The notes: generated by a model not told the origin, from the sequence alone. A DNA stretch of 56,055 nucleotides from Gracilibacillus orientalis (GCF_900114645.1 NZ_FOTR01000019.1:1-56055), one strand, 5' to 3'; counted from the first letter of the stretch, positions 9,045 to 18,599 are shown. Program-made: numbers and translations.

Positions 9045-10334
9045 ATGCAATTTACACAATCAGAAGCTTTACATAAAGAAGCACAGCAACATATTGTTGG
9101 AGGTGTCAATTCTCCATCCCGTGCCTATAAAGGAGTTGGCGGAGGTTCACCTGTTTATATGGAGAAAGGTGAAGGTGCCTACTTCTGGGATGTCGATGGC
9201 AATAAATATATCGATTTTTTAGGAGCGTACGGACCGATTATTACCGGACATGCTCACCCGCACATCACGGAGGCGATTAAGCATGCTGCCGAAAATGGTG
9301 TATTATACGGAACACCAATGAAATTGGAAAACATTTTTGCGCAAAAGTTAAAAACGGTGATTCCGTCGCTGGATAAAGTCCGTTTTGTTAATTCTGGTAC
9401 TGAAGCAGTGATGACGACAGTTCGTGTTGCTCGTGCCTACACTGGACGTGAAAAAGTGATCAAATTTGCCGGTTGTTATCACGGACATTTTGATGCAGTA
9501 CTGGTCCAGGCTGGATCTGGTCCCGCTACATTAGGAAACCCAGACTCAGCTGGTGTAACGGAGGCAACTGCTAAGGAAGTAATTACGATTCCTTTTAACG
9601 ATATCGCAGCATTTAAAGAAGCACTCGAACACTGGGGCGACCAAATCGCCGCTATTTTAGTCGAGCCAATTGTCGGGAACTTCGGTATTGTCGAGCCTGC
9701 CGAAGGATTTTTACAACAAGTCAACGACCTAGCTCATGATGCCGGTGCTTTAGTCATTTACGATGAAGTGATTACCGCTTTTCGTTTTACTTACGGATCT
9801 GCACAAAAAATTGTCGGCGTCGAACCGGATATGACCGCTATGGGTAAAATTATCGGTGGCGGATTGCCAATTGGTGCATACGGTGGTAAGGCAGAAGTTA
9901 TGGAACAGGTCGCACCGCTTGGACCAGCATACCAAGCAGGAACGATGTCAGGAAATCCAGCTTCGATGTCAGCCGGGATTGCTTGTTTAGAAGTATTAGA
10001 AGAAGAAGGTGTCTACGAGAAACTAGACCGTTTAGGTGCAATGTTGGAAAAAGGTATGCTAAATGCTGCCGAGAAGCATGGAATCGATATTACCGTCAAC
10101 CGGTTAAAAGGTGCATTAACATTGTACTTCGGATCGGAAAAGATAACGAATTATGCCCAAGCTGAAGCATCCGATGGTGAGAAATTCGGGCAATTCTTCA
10201 AATTAATGTTGAAACAAGGTATTAACCTCGCCCCTTCTAAGTATGAAGCATGGTTCTTAACGATCGCTCATACGGAAGAAGATATTCAGGAAACCATTAC
10301 GTGTGTTGATCAAGCATTTGCTGAAATGGCATAA
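9045..10334 (+). CDS. hemL: Glutamate-1-semialdehyde 2,1-aminomutase
   Basis: This 429-aa PLP enzyme converts glutamate-1-semialdehyde to 5-aminolevulinate for haem and cobalamin. The aminotransferase class III fold is clear: [36 protein letters not shown], and the PLP lysine in AMGKIIGGG (Lys268). The full length is usual for the family. B. subtilis has two paralogues (hemL and gsaB). The location near ygaE/ygaD/perR corresponds to gsaB, so this may be the GsaB orthologue. Three 51-bp hairpin units follow the stop codon. Confidence 0.95.
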   Translation: MQFTQSEALHKEAQQHIVGGVNSPSRAYKGVGGGSPVYMEKGEGAYFWDVDGNKYIDFLGAYGPIITGHAHPHITEAIKHAAENGVLYGTPMKLENIFAQKLKTVIPSLDKVRFVNSGTEAVMTTVRVARAYTGREKVIKFAGCYHGHFDAVLVQAGSGPATLGNPDSAGVTEATAKEVITIPFNDIAAFKEALEHWGDQIAAILVEPIVGNFGIVEPAEGFLQQVNDLAHDAGALVIYDEVITAFRFTYGSAQKIVGVEPDMTAMGKIIGGGLPIGAYGGKAEVMEQVAPLGPAYQAGTMSGNPASMSAGIACLEVLEEEGVYEKLDRLGAMLEKGMLNAAEKHGIDITVNRLKGALTLYFGSEKITNYAQAEASDGEKFGQFFKLMLKQGINLAPSKYEAWFLTIAHTEEDIQETITCVDQAFAEMA

Positions 10335-10487
10335 AAAATGAAGGACAAAGTTAGCGAGAATCGCTTTCTTTTGTCCTTCATTTTGCTTATGAAAGACACA
10401 ATTTTTACATCCACACTTTTTTTGTCTTTCATTTTGCTTATGATGGACACAGTTTTTGCATCTCCACTTTTTTTGTCTTTCATTACG
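10335..10487 (+). repeat. Three tandem 51-bp hairpin units after hemL
   Basis: Units at 10335-10385, 10386-10436 and 10437-10487 share the same layout and 51-bp period. Each has an ATGAA/TGGAGGACA-like arm, a variable middle and a (T)TGTC(C/T)TTCATT arm. Unit 1 forms a full terminator-like stem (ATGAAGGACAAAG with CTTTTGTCCTTCAT). Unit 2 has a perfect 10-bp stem (ATGAAAGACA/TGTCTTTCAT). Unit 3 has decayed arms. They look like successive duplications of the hemL terminator. Confidence 0.8.
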
Positions 10488-10514
10488 TTTTTTTATGAGG
10501 TAACCTAATGAAGG

Positions 10515-10545
10515 AAAGGTGTAGTGTGACCATCACTACACCTTT
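10515..10545 (-). terminator. Terminator of the DUF2512 gene
   Basis: The 12-bp stem AAAGGTGTAGTG/CACTACACCTTT (10515-10526, 10534-10545) lies just past the stop codon of the minus-strand gene at 10563. The T-run is short, so it may act from both sides. Confidence 0.6.
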
Positions 10546-10562
10546 TACATATATTCAACTTA

Positions 10563-10919
10563 TTAAGCTGGTGCTTTATCAACATTTTTCGAGGAAATCA
10601 AGAATCGATGCAACATGTACTCACACACACCTAAAATTACTGAAATGAGCAGTGCTCCTCCGAAAGAAACATAAGCCCCTTCAAACGTATTAGATATAAA
10701 ATAAAGAATGATAAACGCTGTGATTAAATCCAGTGCAACACTTGTCCACAAAGTTTTGCTATTCAATACCGCATATTCCAATGCCAAGCCACTTCCTATT
10801 AAAAGTAAAATAATCAAAAACGGCTGCCACATCGCCCCATATTCAACATTATCAGACATAAACATAGCAAGAAGCAACACTATTGGTATTGTTATTATTT
10901 TAACAATGAAGCTTATCAT
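10563..10919 (-). CDS. DUF2512 (YndM-like) four-TM membrane protein
   Basis: The 118-aa protein is almost entirely four hydrophobic helices (about 1-18, 28-50, 55-74, 80-103) with a short basic tail. It resembles the DUF2512/YndM family of small Bacillus membrane proteins of unknown function; some members are sporulation-associated. The ATG at 10919 is preceded by the strong SD AGGAGGTGAT. A start six codons earlier (10937) would lie upstream of that SD. Single-gene unit with its own terminator. Confidence 0.7.
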   Translation of the reverse strand: MISFIVKIITIPIVLLLAMFMSDNVEYGAMWQPFLIILLLIGSGLALEYAVLNSKTLWTSVALDLITAFIILYFISNTFEGAYVSFGGALLISVILGVCEYMLHRFLISSKNVDKAPA

Positions 10920-11034
10920 CTTTATCACCTCCTCCATTAGTGTTTGTCAGGTAAAATACTTTTATTCTTCTGTATAGATTCAAATAAAATACGCACAATA
11001 GCTATGTATCACCCCCCGAAAGGATGTGACAGAA

Positions 11035-11127
11035 ATGCCTCATCAACAGGTTCAACAAGCACTACAGCAAATTACGCAAATTGCTCGACAACTGCAACAA
11101 GTTCAGCAACTATGTGAGCAATGTTAG
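11035..11127 (+). CDS. Gln-rich 30-residue peptide, possibly truncated
   Basis: The ATG at 11035 follows AAAGGATGTGA and opens a 30-codon frame that is about one third glutamine (MPHQQVQQALQQ at the start) and ends in CEQC. The bases after the TAG stop would continue the same style (QQLNQ) before two further stops, so this may be the remnant of a longer Gln-rich protein cut by a nonsense change. It precedes the DUF3231 gene by 71 bp. I do not recognise a family. Coding status is inferred from SD and composition. Confidence 0.45.
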   Translation: MPHQQVQQALQQITQIARQLQQVQQLCEQC

Positions 11128-11198
11128 CAACAGCTAAATCAATAATGAAAAATCAGGGTTTACTAATGGCAAGATCTATATTAAAAGGAGTGAACAAT

Positions 11199-11711
11199 AT
11201 GGGAATTCTTTCAGGCGATCCTAAAAAACAACCTTTACATTATGGTGAAATTTCAAACATTTGGGCGTACTTATTTACAGCAAAAGGTAACTATGCCGCT
11301 TACCAGACATTTTTGAATCATTGTGGAGACCAAGATTTAAAGAAACAGTTAGAGGATGGTATTTCCCTTATCAAACAGGAAAGTGAACGAATAGAGGAAA
11401 TATTAAAAATCAATGGTATTGCCTTACCACCTTCTCCACCTGAACGTTCCTATGCAACTTTAGAAGACATTCCAGTTGGAGCAAGATTTAATGACGCGGA
11501 AATTAGCGCAGCAATCTCAGGAAATATCGCTAAATCCTTAGTGGCTTGCAGTACCATCATTGGTCAATGTACTCGAGAAGATATAGCAATGCTTTTCGGT
11601 CAGTTCCATATGAATCAAGCCCAAGCCGGTGCTAAGATATTGCGGTTAAATAAGGAAAAAGGCTGGTTAGTAACACCGCCATTACACACAAACATTCCCA
11701 CAAAAAATTAA
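11199..11711 (+). CDS. DUF3231 family protein (helical, spore-associated type)
   Basis: The 170-aa protein starts MGILSGDPKKQPLHYGE, with AAAGGAG eight bases upstream. The longer ORF from 11121 overlaps the small Gln-rich ORF and has no SD. The LHYGEISNIWAYL start and the alternating helices, including a C-terminal AMLFGQFHMNQAQAGAKIL helix, fit one DUF3231 repeat (a ferritin-like four-helix bundle family common in Bacillus; some members are found in spores). Most DUF3231 proteins have two such repeats, so this is a single-domain version. Function is unknown. Confidence 0.75.
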   Translation: MGILSGDPKKQPLHYGEISNIWAYLFTAKGNYAAYQTFLNHCGDQDLKKQLEDGISLIKQESERIEEILKINGIALPPSPPERSYATLEDIPVGARFNDAEISAAISGNIAKSLVACSTIIGQCTREDIAMLFGQFHMNQAQAGAKILRLNKEKGWLVTPPLHTNIPTKN

Positions 11712-11719
11712 GAAAACCT

Positions 11720-11757
11720 AACAAACCCGTTTCATTCAAATGAAACGGGTTTGTTTT
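11720..11757. terminator. Bidirectional terminator
   Basis: The 17-bp perfect arms AACAAACCCGTTTCATT/AATGAAACGGGTTTGTT (11720-11736, 11739-11755) are flanked by A-rich and T-rich ends. They lie between the convergent DUF3231 and MFS genes. Confidence 0.9.
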
Positions 11758-11771
11758 ATTAGGAGTGCAGA

Positions 11772-12977
11772 TTAGCTACTTTCATCCGCACTCGGCTTAA
11801 TTGCAAAAAAGGCAATCAAAATCGCGATCGCACTTAATCCCGCTAAAAAGTAATACATCCAGTCAGGATTTTTTTCAATAAAAATAGCGATTATCGGTGG
11901 GCCTGCAGCAACACCTAAAAAACGCATACTACTATAAAGAGATGTCACCGTTCCTCGCACATCTTTTTCTACGCCTTCTGTAATCATAGCATCTAATGTT
12001 GGTAAAGAAATGCCAATGCCAATACCGGCTATCGACAACATAATCGTAATATAAATCATGGATACGTCCGTTTTAATAAAAAGAAGCGGGACTCCTCCTA
12101 TAAGGTTTCCGATAAGAATAACCCACTTCATCACGATTTTGCTTTCACCAATTTTCTTTCCTGCTACATAGGATGCAACACATAGGAATAACAATGGTAT
12201 GGCAAGGATAGAGCCCTTAATGATTCCTTCCATCTGATAATCCTTTTCTAATAAATTCGAAAAATGAAATAAAAACCCAAACAAAATAAACATGTTGATA
12301 CAGCCGATAATAAAAGTGCTGATCAACCATTTTCCATTGTCACGAAAAACTTTTTTGATCAATTTTAAAAAGTTTTTAAATGTTTGTTTATTTTCGTCCT
12401 CATCTTCTTTTGGTGGCTTAACGAAGATCATCACCAGCAGGACAGAAATAGCCGAAAAGATTGGGATAAATACAAACGGTAAGTACCAAATAAAAATGGC
12501 AAGTGCTGCACCAATAATTGGACTCAAAACTTTACCAAATGTATTCGATGTTTCGATTACACCTAACCCTGCACTTACTTCCTTTTCATCGTCAAACATA
12601 TCACCAACAGTCGGTATAACAACTGGAAAGGCACCGGAAGCACCGATACCTTGTAAAAAACGGCCAATCAGAATAACCATAAAAGGGTCCGCTATTTTCC
12701 ATGCTGCAAAAGCAGAAATTAATCCACCTATGCCGGTAATAATAAGACTAGGTATAAGTACTTTTTTTCGGCCAATTTTATCAGATAGATATCCTGCGAA
12801 GGGAATTAAAAGAATGGCCACTATCGAATATACAGTTATAATCAAACTTGATTGAAAAGATGTAATATCGATTTTCTTTTCAATAATCGGAAGAATTGGG
12901 ATTAACATAGAGTTCCCCAATGTCATCACTAAAGGTATTGATGCTAGTGCAATGAGATCAAATTTTTTATCTTTCAC
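11772..12977 (-). CDS. MFS transporter, DHA1-type drug efflux family
   Basis: This is an about 401-aa protein with 12 predicted TM helices. The conserved loop 2-3 motif GYLSDKIGRKKVL and the motif-C-like GVIETSNTFGKVLSPIIGAAL in TM5 mark a proton-driven drug:H+ antiporter (DHA1) of the major facilitator superfamily. The substrate is not predictable. A GTG at 12977 has GGAAGGGA upstream and is preferred. An ATG five codons earlier (12992) has no SD. It stands alone, convergent with the DUF3231 gene. Confidence 0.85.
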   Translation of the reverse strand: MKDKKFDLIALASIPLVMTLGNSMLIPILPIIEKKIDITSFQSSLIITVYSIVAILLIPFAGYLSDKIGRKKVLIPSLIITGIGGLISAFAAWKIADPFMVILIGRFLQGIGASGAFPVVIPTVGDMFDDEKEVSAGLGVIETSNTFGKVLSPIIGAALAIFIWYLPFVFIPIFSAISVLLVMIFVKPPKEDEDENKQTFKNFLKLIKKVFRDNGKWLISTFIIGCINMFILFGFLFHFSNLLEKDYQMEGIIKGSILAIPLLFLCVASYVAGKKIGESKIVMKWVILIGNLIGGVPLLFIKTDVSMIYITIMLSIAGIGIGISLPTLDAMITEGVEKDVRGTVTSLYSSMRFLGVAAGPPIIAIFIEKNPDWMYYFLAGLSAIAILIAFFAIKPSADESS

Positions 12978-13274
12978 GTTTTTCCCTTCCATTCAACGGT
13001 AATATAGTACTATGTCTATTTTTCACTTCGTAGTGGTTTTCATACTTGGATTTTTCCGGTATTTATTTCACGAAGAAATGAGAAGCTGTTATACTTAAGA
13101 AAAGCTTAGTGCTCCCGTGCATAGATGGTTGCTGTTACTTTCATAAGAAACAGCACAGGAGCTGAAGCAAAGGAAAAAGTACATTTATTGGCGCTCGATG
13201 CTGGACAGATTTTAAATTTTATACTTTCTGATCTAGGAATATAAAATATGACATTATTTTAAAGGAGAGTTTTT
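12978..13274. other. Intergenic region with possible decayed repeat
   Basis: There is no gene in this 297-bp gap. The part at about 13107-13195 (CACAGGAGCTGAAGC and GCGCTCGATGCTGGAC) resembles fragments of the dispersed repeats seen at 17036, 48790 and 55735, but it is too diverged to be sure. The remainder is the leader of the YgaE-like gene, with AAAGGAGAG as SD. Confidence 0.4.
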
Positions 13275-14357
13275 ATGAAGCTTGGTGCTCGGATACTGAA
13301 GACTGGTTTCGCAATCACTATTGCATTATATGTTGCTGATTTATTGGGACTTGAATCTGCTACTTATGCTGGTATTGCTGCCGCTTTTGCGATCCAACCA
13401 AATATTTATCGTTCTTTTCAAACCATGCTCGAACAAATTTATGCTAATATTTTTGGTGTCGGTATTGGGGCAATGGTTGTATTCGGACTGGGGAATGACC
13501 CTATTGTAATTGGTTTTACCATTATTATCGTTATTGCACTTTGTATGAATTTTAAAATGAATGAAAATACAGTTGCCTTAGCAATTATTGCCGTACTTGC
13601 TGTAATGGAAACAACCGAAATGCTGTTATTAAACTTTGCCGGCGTTCGTTTATCAGCATTAACATTGGGGATTTTATCCGCATTCAGTGTAAACATGTTA
13701 TTCTTACCACCAAGATATGAATTGCGTTTATTCAAGTCCATTGATCAAATTACATCCGATATTTTACAATGGTTACGTATTTCTACCCGACACTTATCCG
13801 ATGATCCTGCCTTACGTACCGAAATAGACCGAATTGAAACGGAAATACGTCATATAGATCATACATACTTATTGTTTAGTGAAGAAAGAATTTATTTCAG
13901 AAAAACAAGAATGCCGAAAATGCGCAAATTAATTATTTTTAGACAGATGATTAATACATCGAAAAAGTCATTAGCCACATTATATGCATTCCACCAATAC
14001 GATGATAAAGTCGAAAATATACCAAAAGAATTCCAAAATGTATTAGTTGATGAATTAGATAAAATTATATACTCCCATGAACGCTTGTTACTAAGTGCAA
14101 TGGGTAAAATCAAAAAGAAACCAACAAAATCGATCGAGGAAATTACTGATCCAGATATTCCACATCTTGTCGAAACACTTATACATGTATACGAACAAGA
14201 CGAAAAAGATAGGCTGTCCTTATTACCACTTGCCTCAAGGCTCATGGAATATCACAAGGAAATCCTCCACCTCCAGCGAATCCTGAACAGTTACCAAAAG
14301 TTTCACGAACACCTCGATTTCAATTTCAAGAAAAAAAGCAGAAAGATCCTTCCATAA
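13275..14357 (+). CDS. ygaE: YgaE/UPF0421-type aromatic acid exporter family protein
   Basis: The 360-aa protein has six N-terminal TM helices (to about residue 150) starting MKLGARILKTGFAI, then a cytoplasmic helical domain rich in charged residues. This matches the UPF0421/ArAE_1 (FUSC-like) group that includes B. subtilis YgaE, which is also next to the ygaD-type ABC transporter. Related proteins export aromatic acids in other bacteria. For this group the substrate is unknown. It is convergent with the ABC gene across a shared terminator. Confidence 0.8.
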   Translation: MKLGARILKTGFAITIALYVADLLGLESATYAGIAAAFAIQPNIYRSFQTMLEQIYANIFGVGIGAMVVFGLGNDPIVIGFTIIIVIALCMNFKMNENTVALAIIAVLAVMETTEMLLLNFAGVRLSALTLGILSAFSVNMLFLPPRYELRLFKSIDQITSDILQWLRISTRHLSDDPALRTEIDRIETEIRHIDHTYLLFSEERIYFRKTRMPKMRKLIIFRQMINTSKKSLATLYAFHQYDDKVENIPKEFQNVLVDELDKIIYSHERLLLSAMGKIKKKPTKSIEEITDPDIPHLVETLIHVYEQDEKDRLSLLPLASRLMEYHKEILHLQRILNSYQKFHEHLDFNFKKKSRKILP

Positions 14358-14364
14358 TACAGAA

Positions 14365-14392
14365 AAAACCATCCGCTAGTACGGATGGTTTT
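14365..14392. terminator. Bidirectional terminator
   Basis: AAAACCATCCG (14365-14375), loop CTAGTA, CGGATGGTTTT (14382-14392). It lies between two convergent genes. Confidence 0.88.
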
Positions 14393-16142
14393 AATCATTA
14401 TCCAATGCTTGGACTTGATATAAATTATAATAATGGCCTCGCTGTTGCATTAATTGCTTATGTGCACCTTCTTCGACAACTTCTCCATTTTCAATTAACA
14501 CAATTCGATCAGCATGGGTAATCGTCGATAAGCGGTGTGCCACAATAAAGGTAGTTCGATCAGACGCTAACTTTTCTAATGCTTCCTGAATTAAGTGCTC
14601 ACTTTCTAGATCAAGTGCTGACGTTGCTTCATCTAAAATCAATAGTGGCGGATTTTTCAAGAAAACACGGGCAATCGCTATTCGTTGCTTCTGTCCACCT
14701 GACAGTTTTACACCTCGTTCACCGACCAAAGTATCATATCCATTCGCTAATTCGGTGATAAACTGATGCGCATTGGCAGCTCTGGCAGCCGCTATTACTT
14801 CCTCTTCTGTTGCATCAGGGTTCCCCATTCGGATGTTCATTGCAATGGATTCGCTGAACAAAATGTTATCTTGTAAAACCATGCCAATTTTGTCTCGTAA
14901 TGAGCGTGCCTGCACATCGCGAATATCATGACCATCAATTAAAATACGACCACTTGTCACATCGTAAAAACGAGGGATCAAACTGATAATGGTTGACTTA
15001 CCGCCCCCACTCATACCAACAAAGGCAATCGTCTCTCCTTGATTAACATGGAGTGAAATATCATTTAAGACTATATCCTCCTCTTCTTCATAACGGAAAG
15101 ATACACGATCCAACTCTACTTTGCCATCTACATTTTTTAATGGTTTCGCATTTGGTTTATCTTTAATATCATAATCTTCATCGATAAGTTCAAACACACG
15201 ATCCATAGACGCGATCGATTGTACAAGTACGGTTGATGAACTGATTAATCTTTGTAATGGACCATATACACGATCCATATAACCGATAAATGCTGCCATC
15301 GTACCTACTGTTAAATTAGTTGTAATAGCAAAATACCCGGCAAAACCGATTACTAATAATGGTGCCACGTCAGTAATTGTATTCATAACAGCAAATGTTT
15401 TTGCATTCCAAGCCGTATGGTCTATTGCACGTTGTAAGAAATTCTGGTTTTGTTTATCGAACTCTTTCTCTTCATAATCTTCCAATGCAAAACTGCGTGT
15501 TACGGGAATCCCTTGCACACGTTCATGCAGGTGACCTTGTACTTGAGCTAATGCTTGCGATCTTTTTTTCGTTAAGTCTCGTAATTTCCCATAGAAAATC
15601 TTCACAGATATCGCATAAAGCGGGAATAATATAATAGACACGATCGTCAACCATACATCCATGAATAGCATAATCCCGATTGCAATCAAAATGGTAATCA
15701 TATCAAGCCAAATATTCATTAAACCTGTCATTACAAAATTTTTGGTTTGCTCTACATCATGAACTACTCTTGAAATAATCTCACCTGTTTTTGTTCGCGA
15801 ATAAAACTGCAAACTTAAGCGCTGAATATGATCAAATAACTGCTCACGGATATCATATAAGATTTTGTTTCCTGTCCATTGCGCTAAATATTGGCGATAA
15901 TATTCAACTGGCGGTCGCAGGACTATGAATAAAACAGCGGCACTTCCCATTAACCAAAATAATTGCGATAATTTTTCATCAGATGTTAATCCATCTGCCC
16001 CGATAATATCATCAATTACATATTTTACAATTAAAGGCATTAAAAGAGGGATACCAAATTTCAAGATCCCTATCAATACCGTAACTAGAATCTTCCACTT
16101 ATATGGGAAGACATATTGCATATATCTTTTTATACTGTCCAA
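14391..16142 (-). CDS. ygaD: YgaD-like ABC transporter, fused TM and ATPase domains
   Basis: This half-transporter (583 aa) has a six-helix ABC membrane domain (about 10-310) and an ATPase domain with Walker [11 protein letters not shown]-loop LQDN, signature [15 protein letters not shown] and Walker [13 protein letters not shown]. It belongs to the MsbA/Sav1866 lipid and drug exporter family and should work as a homodimer. The TTG at 16142 is preceded by AGAGGTGA at ideal spacing. An ATG 7 codons upstream (16163) lies before that SD. The order next to ygaC and ygaE is as in B. subtilis. Confidence 0.9.
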   Translation of the reverse strand: MDSIKRYMQYVFPYKWKILVTVLIGILKFGIPLLMPLIVKYVIDDIIGADGLTSDEKLSQLFWLMGSAAVLFIVLRPPVEYYRQYLAQWTGNKILYDIREQLFDHIQRLSLQFYSRTKTGEIISRVVHDVEQTKNFVMTGLMNIWLDMITILIAIGIMLFMDVWLTIVSIILFPLYAISVKIFYGKLRDLTKKRSQALAQVQGHLHERVQGIPVTRSFALEDYEEKEFDKQNQNFLQRAIDHTAWNAKTFAVMNTITDVAPLLVIGFAGYFAITTNLTVGTMAAFIGYMDRVYGPLQRLISSSTVLVQSIASMDRVFELIDEDYDIKDKPNAKPLKNVDGKVELDRVSFRYEEEEDIVLNDISLHVNQGETIAFVGMSGGGKSTIISLIPRFYDVTSGRILIDGHDIRDVQARSLRDKIGMVLQDNILFSESIAMNIRMGNPDATEEEVIAAARAANAHQFITELANGYDTLVGERGVKLSGGQKQRIAIARVFLKNPPLLILDEATSALDLESEHLIQEALEKLASDRTTFIVAHRLSTITHADRIVLIENGEVVEEGAHKQLMQQRGHYYNLYQVQALDND

Positions 16143-16175
16143 ACTTATTTCACCTCTTTCCATATCGTGTTGCTA

Positions 16176-16703
16176 TTAACGATAAGTTAAATAAAATTCA
16201 TACCATTGATCAACGAAATCTGGTGAAAAAGGTCCCTTTCGTTGTCTTATCCAATGCAAAAGATGCTCAACATTGTTCCATAGTATTTTGTCTAGAACTT
16301 TGGGATAGTTCATTTGATTTTTATGCAATTCATATTCATCTTCGTCCAACAGGGTATATGTCATATCTGGAAATACTTTTACGTCTAAGTCATAATCTAT
16401 ATATTTCACTGCCCGATCTTCAAACACAAATGGCGAGCTAATGTTACAGTAATAATATATGCCATCATCGCGTAACATACCGATTACATTGAACCAATAC
16501 TTCGCATGAAAAAAACAAATCGCCGGCTCCCTCGTTACCCACGTACGTCCATCACTCTCGGTAACTAACGTTTTATCATTTGCTCCAATCACGCGATTAC
16601 TTGTTCCTTTTAATATCGTTGTTGTATCCCAGACACGATGGAGTTGACCGTTATGTTTATAGCTTTGTATTTGGATTGTTCTTCCTGGTTCAAGGCCATC
16701 CAT
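16176..16703 (-). CDS. ntdP: YgaC-like nucleoside tri/diphosphate phosphatase (DUF402)
   Basis: The 175-aa protein matches the UPF0374/NtdP family over its whole length: [14 protein letters not shown] at the start, then [39 protein letters not shown] and a [13 protein letters not shown] end. Related proteins hydrolyse nucleoside tri- and diphosphates with divalent metal, using the conserved Asp/Glu cluster in the D-Y-D-L-D segment. The SD AAAGGA precedes the ATG. It lies 33 bp upstream of the ABC gene, so the two are probably co-transcribed. Confidence 0.88.
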   Translation of the reverse strand: MDGLEPGRTIQIQSYKHNGQLHRVWDTTTILKGTSNRVIGANDKTLVTESDGRTWVTREPAICFFHAKYWFNVIGMLRDDGIYYYCNISSPFVFEDRAVKYIDYDLDVKVFPDMTYTLLDEDEYELHKNQMNYPKVLDKILWNNVEHLLHWIRQRKGPFSPDFVDQWYEFYLTYR

Positions 16704-17181
16704 TCGTATCGTCCTTTCTTTTACTTAGTACTACTAATTATAACGATAAATATTTACAATTGAAAACAATACAATTGGGATGAGCTAATTAATGTGCGAG
16801 GCATAAGACTGTAATCCTAATTAACATCTTGTGAAAAGACACCCAAAAAGGGATAGTCTAGGGATTTAAAATTCCATCATCGAAGAATTATTTCTAGAGA
16901 AGCCGTATTAATAGAAAATCGAAGTATATCGAGAGAGGCAAATAGAATAATATTAAATTCTGATATATACTATTTATGACATATAAACTAGGATAATGTA
17001 CTCTAACCAAGTTAGAAATGATGAAATGTTTTCATCTGCTACGGCAACCGCTTCGGCTGACCGTTTCGCTTTCCGGAGCTGTGTCCAGCACTCTATACAT
17101 TTCAAAACACTCTTTATTTATGTCGCTTCGATAAGACAAAACGCTGTTATACCAAGGATTTTATACTTTCTTTAATTATAA
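16704..17181. other. Non-coding stretch with a dispersed-repeat fragment
   Basis: I see no gene in this 478-bp gap. It holds the YgaC promoter region (about 16710-16790) and, at 17036-17102, a fragment of the dispersed repeat described under 55735-56055. Confidence 0.6.
17036..17102 (+). repeat. Dispersed repeat fragment (CCGGAGCTGTG type)
   Basis: The segment CCGCTTCGGCTGACCGTTTC is followed by CTTTCCGGAGCTGTGTCC and AGCACTCTATA. The last 28 bases (17072-17099) match 56028-56055 with one difference. The GCTTCGGCTG part also occurs at 48555-48564. Confidence 0.75.
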
Positions 17182-17222
17182 AAAAAGCTTGGCTCTCCAC
17201 GTTGGAAAGCCAAGCTTTTTAA
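17182..17222 (-). terminator. sspE terminator
   Basis: AAAAAGCTTGGCT (17182-17194) pairs with AGCCAAGCTTTTT (17208-17220) just past the sspE stop codon, with a T-run on the minus strand. Confidence 0.88.
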
Positions 17223-17233
17223 AGATTTTATTA

Positions 17234-17410
17234 TTATTGTTTTTTGTTTTGGGACTTTTGATTTTGCTTGCGAACCTCTTGTGCATCAGTTTCGCTAGCA
17301 AACTCAGTACCGAACTGTCCTTGACCTTGTGCAGCTTGTTGATTTTGGCGTTTTACTTCAGCAGCATTTGTTTTGCTTGGGTTTGCTTGGTTGTTGTTAG
17401 GTTTAGCCAT
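17234..17410 (-). CDS. sspE: Gamma-type small acid-soluble spore protein
   Basis: This 58-aa, Gln/Asn/Lys-rich protein begins MAKPNNNQANPSKTNAAEVK. It carries the germination-protease site GQFGTEFASET, the key signature of gamma-SASP, which serves as an amino-acid store in spores and is cleaved by GPR at germination. Classic SspE has two such repeat blocks; only one cleavage site is visible here, so it is a short version. The ATG at 17410 follows GGAGGTGAT. A longer frame to 17443 overlaps the SD. It proves that the organism is a spore-forming lineage. Confidence 0.92.
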   Translation of the reverse strand: MAKPNNNQANPSKTNAAEVKRQNQQAAQGQGQFGTEFASETDAQEVRKQNQKSQNKKQ

Positions 17411-17431
17411 CAATATCACCTCCACGACCAT

Positions 17432-17461
17432 TAATTTACCCATGATCGGTTATTTTATCCA
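17432..17461 (-). promoter_or_regulatory. Possible sigma-G-type promoter of sspE
   Basis: On the minus strand TGGATA (17456-17461) fits the sigma-G/F -35 TGNATA and, 17 bp on, TAAATTA (17432-17438) is a partial match to the -10 CATNNTA. The placement 22 bp before the ATG is tight but acceptable. Confidence 0.35.
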
Positions 17462-17537
17462 AAAAATATCTAATTTTTTGCGGAGGCTAAAAGTGGCTAT
17501 CCTATTATAAAGTTTCCTTTACAATGAGCATACTTAG

Positions 17538-18599
17538 CTATAATTGTTTATAAATATTTTGATGAGACACTGGTAATGGATATTGTTTGATTTCTTCTTT
17601 TGATAAATGTTCCATATGTCCAGGTACAGTCATGTCACCTTTTACCGTTACGTGTTTCACATTTAAAAACCATGTCAGATGAGAAAAGACATGTTTGACC
17701 GGTTCCAGGTCCTTCATCTCTACTACATTTACATCAAATTTCTCTTGTACATAAGCAGATAAGTGCTTCTCATCAACTTCATCTGCTTTTACCATAGGAA
17801 ATTGCCATAATTGGGCAAGTAAGCCTTGGTCTGGTCTTTGTTCCAGAAGATAATTACCTGCATCATCTTGGACAACAAGTACAAAATAAGTATGTAATGA
17901 TTGTTTTATTTTCTTCTTCTTGATTGGTAACGATTGTTCCACACCATCAGAAAATGCGACGCAATGTTCTTGCACTGGACATAACAAACAACTCGGTTTT
18001 TTTGGGGTACACACTAAAGCACCTAATTCCATTAAACCTTGGTTGAAAGCAGACGGGTTTTCTTCTGATATTACATCACGAACCACTGATTCAAACGTTT
18101 TTCTGGTTTTGGCTTTGGCAATATCTTCTTCGATACGCAAAATACGAGAGAGAACTCGCATGACATTTCCATCAACTGCTGGTTCTGCTTTATCAAACGC
18201 AATACTTAATATTGCACCTTTTGTATATGGTCCGACACCTTTTAAGTCAGCTAGTTGTTTGGGATCATTTGGTACTTTGGCGTCATATTGTGCGACCACT
18301 TCTTTAACTGCCGTTTGTAAATTACGGGCACGAGAGTAATAACCAAGGCCTTCCCACGCTTTTAACACCTTTTGCTCATTTGCTTCCGCTAAAGCCGTTA
18401 AAGTCGGAAAATGCTCCATAAAGTTTTGAAAGTATGGGATAACAGTGTCAACTTTCGTTTGTTGTAACATAATCTCTGACACCCATACACGATACGGGTC
18501 TTGATTCTCTCTCCATGGTAATTGTCGTTGTTCTTTTTCAAACCACGTGATTAAATCTTCTTGAAATTGGGGTATATTGATAGTAGACGTATATTTCAC
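17538..18599 (-). CDS. mutY: A/G-specific adenine glycosylase MutY
   Basis: MutY removes adenine mispaired with 8-oxoguanine. The 353-aa protein has the N-terminal segment WFEKEQRQLPWRENQDPYRVWVSE, the helix-hairpin-helix LKGVGPYTKGAIL, catalytic Asp in AVDGNVMRVLSR, and the 4Fe-4S ligands CTPKKPSCLLCPVQEHC (C-x6-C-x2-C-x5-C). A NUDIX-like C-terminal domain that recognises 8-oxoG follows. The start is GTG with AAGGATGA upstream. It is divergent from yfhP, as yfhQ is in B. subtilis. Confidence 0.96.
   Translation of the reverse strand: MKYTSTINIPQFQEDLITWFEKEQRQLPWRENQDPYRVWVSEIMLQQTKVDTVIPYFQNFMEHFPTLTALAEANEQKVLKAWEGLGYYSRARNLQTAVKEVVAQYDAKVPNDPKQLADLKGVGPYTKGAILSIAFDKAEPAVDGNVMRVLSRILRIEEDIAKAKTRKTFESVVRDVISEENPSAFNQGLMELGALVCTPKKPSCLLCPVQEHCVAFSDGVEQSLPIKKKKIKQSLHTYFVLVVQDDAGNYLLEQRPDQGLLAQLWQFPMVKADEVDEKHLSAYVQEKFDVNVVEMKDLEPVKHVFSHLTWFLNVKHVTVKGDMTVPGHMEHLSKEEIKQYPLPVSHQNIYKQL

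Noticed and set aside
12292-12855. 187-codon plus-strand frame
   Set aside because: It is antisense to the MFS gene, whose TM pattern and motifs are convincing; no SD.
13107-13195. Possible copy of the dispersed repeat
   Set aside because: Only short phrases match; alignment by eye was not convincing enough to call it a repeat copy.
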